A stretch of DNA of 64,000 nt, taken from the NCBI GenBank assembly GCA_963781725.1, contig CAWAGV010000002.1:1984001-2048000 (forward strand), given 5' to 3'. Position numbers and translations under genes: made by a program. Below are positions 50,709 through 58,449 of the stretch, in pieces; positions within the stretch are counted from its first letter, which is position 1; every line of letters starts with the position of its first letter. Source of the DNA: BOG-931 sp963781725 (GTDB lineage: Bacteria > Pseudomonadota > Alphaproteobacteria > Rhizobiales > Xanthobacteraceae). The notes below the pieces were generated by a model, which was not told the DNA's origin, made no database searches, and was given only the letters and a program-made list of their open reading frames with translations.

Positions 50709-51886
50709 TGCGCTTGACCGAGTGCCGCAAGTGCATTCGCGGCGAGTTGCCGGCTTGCTGCCAACGCCGCATCCCGGGCCTGCGCCTTTTGCGTCCATGC
50801 CGCGACGGTGGATTTCGCCGCGTCCGGTAGCTTCGCAATATCGGCGAGCGCCGCATTGATATCGGCATGGGCGGCGTCGGCGCTGATCCGCACCGCGACC
50901 GATTGCGGATCGGTGCCGGTGGGTGCATCGACCGGCGTGATGCGGATCAAACGGTGGACGCTGCCCTCGATCCGGCCCACCAGTGAATTGTCGCTCGGCG
51001 CGGGCTCAACGGCTTTCATCAATGCCGGCGCCAGCGCTGCAAGCTCGCCAGCGAGCGCAGCGGAAGTCGGTGCGCCGGCTGCGGCAAAAGGCTCCAGCGG
51101 CGCGGTTGCGCTTTGATCCGCGCCGAGTCTCTTCACCGCTGCGAGTTCGGCTTGATACGGCGCGCCGCGTTCGACGGCCGCCCGCAGCGTTTCCGCGGCA
51201 ATCGTCAGTCGTGCGGCTCCGTCGTTGGCGCTTGCGGTCTGGTGCGTCACATTATCGGACAGCGACTTCACGGTACTTTCAAGCGCCGCGATCCGGCTGT
51301 TCAGCGCGTCGATATCGCTGCGCGCAACGCCGCCTTGCGCCGTGCTCTTCGCGGCGTCGGCGGCATCCGCTGCCGATTTGGCTTGCGCCTGCGCGGCTTG
51401 AACAGCACCGGCAATCTGATCGACCCGCGTGCCCAGCGCCGTCACCGAGTCGCCGAGCGATTTTGTTGTCGCCTCCATGGCGGCCAGGCGGGAGACGAGC
51501 GCGGGGTCTTGTTGTTGCACCGAGAGCGCGCCCTGGATCTTGTTGAGCTGCGTCGTGATGTCGGCAATGGCTTTATTGTCGGCGGCGGGTGCGGGCGTTG
51601 TTGCCTGAACCGTCGGCTGCCGCAGCGGCAGGTAACCCAACAGGTCAAGGCCGGCGAAGATGGCGGCAATGACAACGGCGCCGATTGCAGCGCCGGCCAA
51701 TGCGGGCTTCATGATCGACCCGGAACGGGCAGGGGCGGTTTCGCCCGCTTCATCGTCACGGTCAGAATCCTTAACGCCTGCCATGGCGTCCCGAGCCGAT
51801 GCCGGCTTCTCGGTCCCGACTTCCGTCGCCGTGAGGTCAATCGTCGGCGGCCGCCGGCGCGATGTACTGTCGGACTCGCTGGTCAT
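50705..51886 (-). CDS. Mitofilin/Mic60-family inner-membrane protein
   Basis: 393 aa: a charged N-terminal cytoplasmic segment, one membrane helix (ALAGAAIGAVVIAAIFAGLD, about 62-84), a long Ala-rich coiled coil (about 105-225) and a C-terminal domain (GAPYQAELAAVKRLGADQSA onward) resembling COG4223/mitofilin. Alphaproteobacterial Mic60 homologues are encoded between hemD and hemY and shape inner-membrane invaginations, the proposed ancestor of the mitochondrial MICOS core. The order hemC-hemD-this-hemY supports the call. Confidence 0.87.
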   Translation of the reverse strand: MTSESDSTSRRRPPTIDLTATEVGTEKPASARDAMAGVKDSDRDDEAGETAPARSGSIMKPALAGAAIGAVVIAAIFAGLDLLGYLPLRQPTVQATTPAPAADNKAIADITTQLNKIQGALSVQQQDPALVSRLAAMEATTKSLGDSVTALGTRVDQIAGAVQAAQAQAKSAADAADAAKSTAQGGVARSDIDALNSRIAALESTVKSLSDNVTHQTASANDGAARLTIAAETLRAAVERGAPYQAELAAVKRLGADQSATAPLEPFAAAGAPTSAALAGELAALAPALMKAVEPAPSDNSLVGRIEGSVHRLIRITPVDAPTGTDPQSVAVRISADAAHADINAALADIAKLPDAAKSTVAAWTQKAQARDAALAASRQLAANALAALGQAQ

Positions 51887-51972
51887 GCAGTCCCCGATAC
51901 GCGGTTTGCCGAATCAAATAAGCCGGCCCAGCTGTTCACGCCATAGTACGCGCCGAACATGGCGGCAACACA

Positions 51973-52680
51973 TCACGCGCTGTCTACAAGTGCGATCAAA
52001 TGGGCCTCAGTGGGGGCTGTGGCAATCCGGACATCAGCGGCGCCGGCCTGTTGCAGCGGCTCCGCAACCCGGGCCGACAGGCAATAGTGCACCGGCTTGA
52101 GCGCCGCCGTGAACAGGTCCATGGCGCGCGCCGCATCCAGATAGGCCTCCGCGCTGCGGCGGGAGAAATGCAGGACGCCGATACCGCCGGTCAGCGCTTC
52201 CGCGGCGGCTTGCGGCAAATTCGCCGCCGCGACCGCCCTGTAGACGACAACGGTCTGAACGGTGAAGCCGCGGTTGCGCAGCGCGTCGGCCAGATCGCCG
52301 GAACGTTCTTCGCCGGCGAGATAGAGCAGCGGCGCGGCCGGCTGCACTTGCCCGGCGACGAATGCCACAAGATCGATCACGTCGCCGTCGGAATGGCGGA
52401 CGTTGCCAAAGCCCGCCGCGGTCATGGTCAGCGCGCTGCGCTTGCCGACGGCGAACACCGGAAGGGTGCGCAATTCCGCCGCCCGTTCATGGAACGCGAT
52501 CGCGGGTCCGGCATTGGCGCTCGTGACTACCACGGCCGACCATGGACCGGCTCCGATCGCGACGTCGATCTGCGCTTCGATCCGCAGCAGCGGTGCGATG
52601 ACGGCGTCGTGCCCCTTCATCCGCAACGCCGCTGCAGTACGCTGCGCATCGGGCTCGGGACGGGTGAGAAGGAGCCGCAC
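51973..52680 (-). CDS. hemD: Uroporphyrinogen-III synthase
   Basis: 235-aa two-lobed enzyme that closes hydroxymethylbilane with inversion of ring D. RLLLTRPEPDAQRTAAALRM, VVVTSANAGPAIAF, and GIGVLHFSRRSAEAYL with VHYCLSARVAEPLQQAGAAD are family segments. The start is GTG at 52680, four bases after hemC; the open frame continues upstream only within hemC. Overall conservation in this family is low, and the operon position carries much of the weight. Confidence 0.9.
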   Translation of the reverse strand: MRLLLTRPEPDAQRTAAALRMKGHDAVIAPLLRIEAQIDVAIGAGPWSAVVVTSANAGPAIAFHERAAELRTLPVFAVGKRSALTMTAAGFGNVRHSDGDVIDLVAFVAGQVQPAAPLLYLAGEERSGDLADALRNRGFTVQTVVVYRAVAAANLPQAAAEALTGGIGVLHFSRRSAEAYLDAARAMDLFTAALKPVHYCLSARVAEPLQQAGAADVRIATAPTEAHLIALVDSA

Positions 52681-52684
52681 GTTG

Positions 52685-53626
52685 TCAGCTCCGTACGAAG
52701 AAATCGTCGCCGCCGCGGCCTTTGAGTTCACGGCCGGCGTCAGCGCCGAGTTCGGCGGCCAGCCCGCGCGGGCCTTCGCGCGACACCTCGAAGGCCTCAC
52801 TGCCGTCCGGTTTCACGATGATACCGCGGAAGCGGATGGTATCTCCGCTGACCCGGGCGTGGCCGCCGATCGGCGTGCGGCACGAGCCATCAAGGACGGC
52901 GAGGAAAGCGCGTTCGGCCGTGAGCGCGGTTGCGGTGTCTGCGTCGCTGATTTTTGCCACAAGCGCGCGCGTTGCGGTGTCATCGGCGCGGGTCTCGATG
53001 CCGATGGCGCCCTGGCCGACAGCCGGAAGAAATTCGTCGATGTCGAGCAATGCCGCCGCCGCAGAAAGCAGTCCAAGCCGCTTCAGGCCGGCGACGGCGA
53101 GCAGTGTCGCGTCGGCAACGCCGTCCTCGATCTTGCGCAGCCGCGTCTCGACATTGCCGCGCAGCGGAACAATCTGAAGGTCCGGTCGCGCCCGCTTGAC
53201 CATCGCTTGCCGCCGCAACGACGCGGTGCCGACAACCGCCCCGGAGGGCAATTCGCGCAGCGATTTCGCCTTGCGGCTGATGAAAGCGTCGCGTGCATCC
53301 TCGCGCGGCAGGAATCCGCACAGGATCAAGCCGGGTGGTAGCAGCGTCGTCATGTCCTTTGACGAATGGACTGCGAGATCGATGGCGTTGGAGAGCAGCG
53401 CCTCTTCAATCTCCTTGGTGAACAGACCTTTGCCGCCGGCCTCCATCAGCGGCCGGTCCTGAATGGCATCGCCGGTGGTGCGGATGACCTTGATTTCGAT
53501 GCTGGCCGGATCGGCGCCTGTGGCCTCGGCCAGGCGGCGTTGCACCTCGTGCGCCTGCACCAGCGCAAGGGGCGAACCGCGCGACCCGATGCGCAAAAGT
53601 GCTGTTCCTGCCGAGGATTGGGCCAT
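52685..53626 (-). CDS. hemC: Porphobilinogen deaminase (hydroxymethylbilane synthase)
   Basis: 313 aa. IGSRGSPLALVQAHEVQRRL, VHSSKDMTTLLPPGL with the catalytic Asp-containing motif, GTASLRRQAMVKRARPDL, RGNVETRLRKIEDG, and GSCRTPIGGHARV, whose Cys holds the dipyrromethane cofactor, are all clear. The start at 53626 (MAQSSAG) is preferred to 53656. First gene of hemC-hemD-mic60-hemY, divergent from tsaD as in other alphaproteobacteria. Confidence 0.96.
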   Translation of the reverse strand: MAQSSAGTALLRIGSRGSPLALVQAHEVQRRLAEATGADPASIEIKVIRTTGDAIQDRPLMEAGGKGLFTKEIEEALLSNAIDLAVHSSKDMTTLLPPGLILCGFLPREDARDAFISRKAKSLRELPSGAVVGTASLRRQAMVKRARPDLQIVPLRGNVETRLRKIEDGVADATLLAVAGLKRLGLLSAAAALLDIDEFLPAVGQGAIGIETRADDTATRALVAKISDADTATALTAERAFLAVLDGSCRTPIGGHARVSGDTIRFRGIIVKPDGSEAFEVSREGPRGLAAELGADAGRELKGRGGDDFFVRS

Positions 53627-53667
53627 TGATTGCGTCTTAGGACCTTCCGCTGCCATATACTACCCCG

Positions 53668-54723
53668 ATGCTTGTTCTCGGAATCGAAACGACGTGCGAT
53701 GAGACCGCTGCGGCCGTGGTTGAACGGGCCGCGGACGGGAAGGGTCGTATCCTGTCCAATATCGTGCTGTCTCAGGTCGCCGAACACGCCGCGTTCGGCG
53801 GCGTGGTGCCGGAAATCGCCGCCCGCGCCCATGTCGAGGCGGTTGATCATATTGTCGCAACAGCGATGATGGAGGCGCAGGTTTCGTTTACCGATCTCGA
53901 CGGCGTTGCCGGCGCAGCCGGGCCGGGCTTGATCGGCGGCGTCATTGTCGGCCTGACCACCGCCAAGGCGATCGCGCTGACGCACGGCAAACCACTGATC
54001 GCCGTCAATCATCTCGAAGCCCATGCACTGACGCCGCGACTCACCGATGGCGCGGCATTTCCGTATTGCCTGTTCCTTGCTTCGGGCGGGCACACCCAAA
54101 TCCTCGGCGTATGCGGCGTCGGCGACTATGTGCGGTTCGGCGGCACGGTCGATGACGCGATCGGCGAAGCCTTCGACAAGACCGCGAAGCTGCTCGGCCT
54201 CGGCTATCCCGGCGGTCCGATGGTCGAAAGAGAAGCCGCGAACGGCGATCCCGAGCGCTTCGCGCTGCCGCGGCCAATGAGCGGCCGCCACGATGCAAAC
54301 TTTTCACTCTCCGGCCTGAAAACGGCGCTGCGCATCGAGGCGGAGAAAGTCGCGCCGCTCAGCAATCAGGACGTGGCCGATCTCTGCGCTTCGTTTCAGC
54401 AGGCGGTGGTCGATGTGGTCGGCGACCGGTTGCGGACCGGGCTTCGCATGTTCCGCGAACGTTTCGGCATGCCGACGGCGCTGGTCTGCGCCGGTGGCGT
54501 CGCTGCCAATCAGGCGATCCGGAAAATCCTGCATCGGGTCGCGTTCGAGATCGGCATTTCGCTGATCGCGCCGCCGCCCGCCCTGTGCACCGACAACGGC
54601 GCAATGATCGCGTGGGCCGGCGCCGAGCGGTTGGCGCTCGATTTGACCGACCCGCTCGACTTCGCTCCACGCGCGCGATGGCCGCTGAGTGAAGTGACGA
54701 AGGTTGGAGCAGCGCCGGCCTAG
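53668..54723 (+). CDS. tsaD: TsaD, tRNA t6A37 threonylcarbamoyltransferase catalytic subunit
   Basis: 351 aa. MLVLGIETTCDETAAAVVER opens the ASKHA-type fold; the metal site HxExH is in VNHLEAHALTP (His115, His119), with SGGHTQILGV and the Asp in CTDNGAMIAWAG. It transfers the threonylcarbamoyl group to A37 of ANN-decoding tRNAs with TsaB and TsaE. It is divergent from hemC with a 41-base gap that must hold both promoters. Confidence 0.96.
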   Translation: MLVLGIETTCDETAAAVVERAADGKGRILSNIVLSQVAEHAAFGGVVPEIAARAHVEAVDHIVATAMMEAQVSFTDLDGVAGAAGPGLIGGVIVGLTTAKAIALTHGKPLIAVNHLEAHALTPRLTDGAAFPYCLFLASGGHTQILGVCGVGDYVRFGGTVDDAIGEAFDKTAKLLGLGYPGGPMVEREAANGDPERFALPRPMSGRHDANFSLSGLKTALRIEAEKVAPLSNQDVADLCASFQQAVVDVVGDRLRTGLRMFRERFGMPTALVCAGGVAANQAIRKILHRVAFEIGISLIAPPPALCTDNGAMIAWAGAERLALDLTDPLDFAPRARWPLSEVTKVGAAPA

Positions 54724-54759
54724 GGCTGAGGAAGGCGGCACAAAGAGTTTGCCGACCGC

Positions 54760-56421
54760 TTACGAAGCGCGTCCTTGCTCGATCTGCGCCAACATGGTCT
54801 CGAGCCGCTCCAGCCGATCAGCCTCGCCAGGAGGTTTGTCCCAGCGCAGGCGGTTGATGCGCGGAAATCGTATTGCCAGGCCCGATTTGTGCCGCGTCGA
54901 CCGTTGCAGGCCTTCGAAAGCAACTTCGAGGACCAGGCCCTGGTCTGCCTGATGCACGACCTCACGCACCGGACCGAAACGCTCGGTGGTGTTGCGGCGA
55001 ACGAAGCGATCGATTTGCAGCAGTTCTTCGTCGGTGAAACCAAAATACGCCTTGCCGACCGGCACCAATTCGTTGCCGGCGTCGCCGCGGGCCCAGACCC
55101 CGAACGTGTAGTCGGAGTAGTAGGAGGAGCGCTTGCCGTGGCCGCGTTGGGCGTACATCAGCACCGCGTCGATGATGAAGGGGTCGCGCTTCCATTTCCA
55201 CCAGGGACCTTTCGGCCGGCCGGGCAGATAAACTGAATCCCGGCGTTTGAGCATGACGCCTTCGACCGCGGCGGCGTCTTCGCCCGCGCCGGCCGCCGCC
55301 GGGTCTTTCCGTGCGGCGATGAGTTCGTCCCAGGTCGCAAAGCCGATCAACGGAGACAGGTCGATGCGGTGATCGTCGAGCCGCGTGACGAAATCTTCCA
55401 GCCTTTTGCGGCGCTCGGCGAACGGCAGTTCGCGCAAGTCCTCGTTGCCATCGGCGAGCAGATCGTAAGCGCGCAGGTGTGCCGGAAATTCCGCGAGCAG
55501 CTTCGGCGTGACGGTTTTGCGGTTGAGCCGCTGTTGCAGCACGTTGAAGGTCTGCACGCGCTTGTCGCGCATGATCAGGAGTTCGCCGTCGATCGCGCCG
55601 GGCAGATGCAGGGCATCGAGCAGATCGGGGAAACTCTTTGAGATGTCCTCACCGGTGCGCGAATAAAGCCGCGCGATTTTTCCTTGTTCTCCCGGCGCGG
55701 CAACGGCTTGAACGCGGATACCATCCCATTTCCATTCGGCGATGAAATCGGCTGCATCGAGCGAAGCGAGATCGGTGTCCTCGAGCGCGTGCGCCAGCAT
55801 CGGCGGCCGGAACGGCGCCGGGTCGATGTTGGCAGGCTTGTCCGCGTTCCCTTCGAGCCAGGCGAACAGCGCGCGATAAGGTGGCGCCAGACCGGGCCAA
55901 AGCAGTTCGATCTCCTGCGCTTCTTTGCCGCCGAGCGCCGCCACCGCGGATTTCGCCAGTCGGGCCGAGACACCGATGCGCAAGCCGCCGGTGACAAGCT
56001 TGATCAGCGCCCAGCGCCCGGTTTCGTCGAGCGTATCGAGCCACTGCGCAAGCTGTTTGGGCAGCTGTGCCTTGCCAAGGGTCAACAGCGTCTCGACGAC
56101 GGTGCTGAGCGACAGATCGCCAGTTTTCTCGTTTGGCTTTGTTGAACGCACGGTCGGCCACATCAGCGCGACGGTTTCAGACAGGTCCCCGACATAATCG
56201 TAGGAGAGAGCGAACAGCACCGGGTCGGTGCGTTCCGCGATCAGGCTGCGGATCAGGCCGGCTTTGGCGTGCGGAAAGCTCAGCGCGCCGGTCAGCGCCG
56301 CCAGCGCCCAGCCGCGTTCCGGATCGGCAGTCGAGCGGAAGTAGTCGGTGATAAGCCTCAGCTTGGCGTTGCGCGCCGGTTCGTAGGCGAGGCGGTTGAG
56401 CAGTTCGGCAAAGCGATTTAT
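54760..56421 (-). CDS. ATP-dependent DNA ligase of the ligase-associated repair cluster, probable ATA start
   Basis: 553 aa. An N-terminal DNA-binding domain (about 1-195) is followed by the nucleotidyltransferase domain with motif I EWKWDGIRVQ (Lys231), ELLIMRDKRVQ, EGVMLKRRDSVYLPGRPKG and WWKWKRDPFIID, then an OB domain. Homologues begin MNRFAELL. Here NRFAELL is preceded by ATA, which overlaps the exonuclease TAA stop as ATAA, where relatives would have ATGA. No ATG, GTG or TTG follows in frame for about 65 codons. An AGG lies seven bases before the ATA. The family is linked to tolerance of cisplatin-type damage. Confidence 0.9.
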   Translation of the reverse strand: MNRFAELLNRLAYEPARNAKLRLITDYFRSTADPERGWALAALTGALSFPHAKAGLIRSLIAERTDPVLFALSYDYVGDLSETVALMWPTVRSTKPNEKTGDLSLSTVVETLLTLGKAQLPKQLAQWLDTLDETGRWALIKLVTGGLRIGVSARLAKSAVAALGGKEAQEIELLWPGLAPPYRALFAWLEGNADKPANIDPAPFRPPMLAHALEDTDLASLDAADFIAEWKWDGIRVQAVAAPGEQGKIARLYSRTGEDISKSFPDLLDALHLPGAIDGELLIMRDKRVQTFNVLQQRLNRKTVTPKLLAEFPAHLRAYDLLADGNEDLRELPFAERRKRLEDFVTRLDDHRIDLSPLIGFATWDELIAARKDPAAAGAGEDAAAVEGVMLKRRDSVYLPGRPKGPWWKWKRDPFIIDAVLMYAQRGHGKRSSYYSDYTFGVWARGDAGNELVPVGKAYFGFTDEELLQIDRFVRRNTTERFGPVREVVHQADQGLVLEVAFEGLQRSTRHKSGLAIRFPRINRLRWDKPPGEADRLERLETMLAQIEQGRAS

Positions 56422-57455
56422 TCCTCTGCCTCGCCGGCCGACGGCTCGCCGGCTTCGTCTTCGTCGCCATAGCCGACGATATCGAGCGGCCGCGCTTTCA
56501 ACCCGCGCGTGGCGCACCAGTGCACCAGCGCGTCCTCCTGGCCATGCGTGACCCAGATCTCACCTGCGCCGGTGGCCGCGATCGTTGCGGTGAGACCATC
56601 CCAGTCGGCGTGATCGGAAATGACCAGCGGCAACGACACGCCTTGCTGCCGCGCCCGGGCGCGCACCCGCATCCAGCCGGAGGCAAACGCAGCAAGCGGA
56701 TCGGGAAAGCGGCGGGTCCACAGATCGTTCAGCGCCGACGGCGGACAAATCGTAATCGTGCCGGCGAGACCGGGCTTGGTCTCGCCGCGCACCGGGCGGA
56801 GTTCGCCGAGCGCAATGCCGCGGCTTTCATAGTAGCGGGTGATCTTCTCCATCACGCCGTGGAGATAGATCGGCGCCGTGTAGCCGGCCCGGCGGATCAG
56901 GGCGATGACCCGCTGCGCCTTGCCGAGCGAGTAGGCGCCGACCAGATGCGCCCGTTCCGGGAACAGCGTGACCGAGCGCAGCAGCTTTTTGATCTCGCCA
57001 TCCGGATCGCCATGACGAAACACCGGGAGCGCGAAGGTCGCCTCGGTGATGAACACGTCGCAAGGCACCAGTTCGAACGGCGGGCAGGTCGGATCGGGGA
57101 CGTCCTTGTAATCGCCGGAGGCGACAATGCGCAGGCCGTTGGCTTGCACCGCGATCTGCGCCGAGCCGAGCACATGACCGGCAGGATGGAACGTCACCGT
57201 CACGCCGCCGAGGTCGATTGTTTCACCGTACCGGGCGATTTGCGTCGACCCGGCGAAATTCTCGCCGTAACGCAGCCGCATCAGGTCCAGTGTTTCCCGG
57301 GTGGCCAGCACCGCGCCGTGGCCGGCACGGGCATGGTCGGAATGGGCATGGGTAATCAATGCCCGTTCCACCGGCCGGGTCGGATCGATATGAAAGCCGC
57401 CGAGCTTGCAGCAGACGCCGGACGGGGTCGGCAGCAGGATGTCTTCAGGTCGCAT
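56418..57455 (-). CDS. Ligase-associated 3'-end-processing exonuclease (metallo-beta-lactamase/beta-CASP fold)
   Basis: 345 aa. The MBL metal motif is THAHSDHARAGHG, followed by HPAGHVLGSAQIAV and SGDYKDVPDPTCPPFELVP; the later SDHADWDGL and VTHGQEDALVHW are the beta-CASP-type motifs. In other bacteria this protein travels with the ligase, an Lhr-type helicase and a phosphoesterase, as here. The start at 57455 (MRPEDILLPTPSG) fits the family. It is upstream of and overlaps the ligase gene. Confidence 0.9.
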   Translation of the reverse strand: MRPEDILLPTPSGVCCKLGGFHIDPTRPVERALITHAHSDHARAGHGAVLATRETLDLMRLRYGENFAGSTQIARYGETIDLGGVTVTFHPAGHVLGSAQIAVQANGLRIVASGDYKDVPDPTCPPFELVPCDVFITEATFALPVFRHGDPDGEIKKLLRSVTLFPERAHLVGAYSLGKAQRVIALIRRAGYTAPIYLHGVMEKITRYYESRGIALGELRPVRGETKPGLAGTITICPPSALNDLWTRRFPDPLAAFASGWMRVRARARQQGVSLPLVISDHADWDGLTATIAATGAGEIWVTHGQEDALVHWCATRGLKARPLDIVGYGDEDEAGEPSAGEAEE

Positions 57456-57498
57456 CGCAATGCATAAATAAGCATTTCCCGACGCTCCGCGAGCACGC

Positions 57499-58449
57499 AT
57501 GACCGAAACCGGCCCACTCTTTGTCTCTTCCGGCGATCTGATCGCTGACAGGCGCTACAAGTGGGCGCTCGACCATGCCGCGCAGGGCGATCTGGCTGGC
57601 GCGGCCGATATTCTGTTGCAGACCGTGGAGATCGCGCCGGGCTTTGCCACCGCCTGGTTCGCGCTCGGCGCGATCCGCGACCAGCTTGGCGACCGCGATG
57701 GCGCGGTCGCGGCGTTTGCACAGGCCAGCGCCGCCGATCCCGAGGACTATCACGGGGCGCGGCTGCAACTGGCGCGGCTCGGTGCCGGCGAGGCAGCGCC
57801 AGCGATGAGCGAAACTTACGTCCGGCGGCTGTTCGACCAATATGCCGGCCGATACGACGTGTCGCTGACCGAGCGGCTGGACTATCGCGGCCCGGCCGTG
57901 CTGCACGAGGCGGTGTCGTCGGTGATGCAGTCGGCGGGCCGGGAAATGCACTTCAATGCCGCGCTCGACCTCGGCTGTGGCACCGGGCTCGGCGGGGCCG
58001 CGTTTCGTCCTGTCACCGATTGTCTGGCCGGAGTTGATTTGTCATCGGCCATGATCGACCGGGCCAGGAGCAAGGGGCTTTACGACCGTCTGACCTGCGC
58101 AAATATCGAGGCTTGTCTGGCCGAGGAGATTGCGAATCTGCGCCAGTATCAGCTCGTCCTTGCCGCCGACGTCCTGGTTTATGTGAACGACATCGCGTCC
58201 ATCATTGCGAATGCGTCGCACGTTCTCGCGCCGAATGGACTGCTGGCCTTTACGGTCGAGACGCATTCCGGAGATGGGGTGAAGCTTTTGCCGACGCTCC
58301 GTTATGCCCACGGTGAGGCTTATATTCGCAACGTGCTCCATGATGCCGGATTGACAACTCTCCATCTCGCCAAAGCCGCCGTGCGCAACGAAAAGGGTGT
58401 GCCGGTCGACAGCCTGGCCGTTGTCGCACGATCGCCGGAACCAGGCTGA
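57499..58449 (+). CDS. TPR-containing SAM-dependent methyltransferase (COG4976-like)
   Basis: 316 aa. Residues about 15-95 form two or three TPR-like repeats (YKWALDHAAQGDLAGAADIL, AWFALGAIRDQLGDRDGAVA). YVRRLFDQYAGRYDVSLTER leads into a class I methyltransferase with motif I ALDLGCGTGLGGAAFR and LVLAADVLVYVNDI. The acceptor is unknown. It lies between the divergent exonuclease and helicase genes, its stop overlapping the helicase start by one base, so it is co-expressed with the repair genes. Confidence 0.87.
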   Translation: MTETGPLFVSSGDLIADRRYKWALDHAAQGDLAGAADILLQTVEIAPGFATAWFALGAIRDQLGDRDGAVAAFAQASAADPEDYHGARLQLARLGAGEAAPAMSETYVRRLFDQYAGRYDVSLTERLDYRGPAVLHEAVSSVMQSAGREMHFNAALDLGCGTGLGGAAFRPVTDCLAGVDLSSAMIDRARSKGLYDRLTCANIEACLAEEIANLRQYQLVLAADVLVYVNDIASIIANASHVLAPNGLLAFTVETHSGDGVKLLPTLRYAHGEAYIRNVLHDAGLTTLHLAKAAVRNEKGVPVDSLAVVARSPEPG

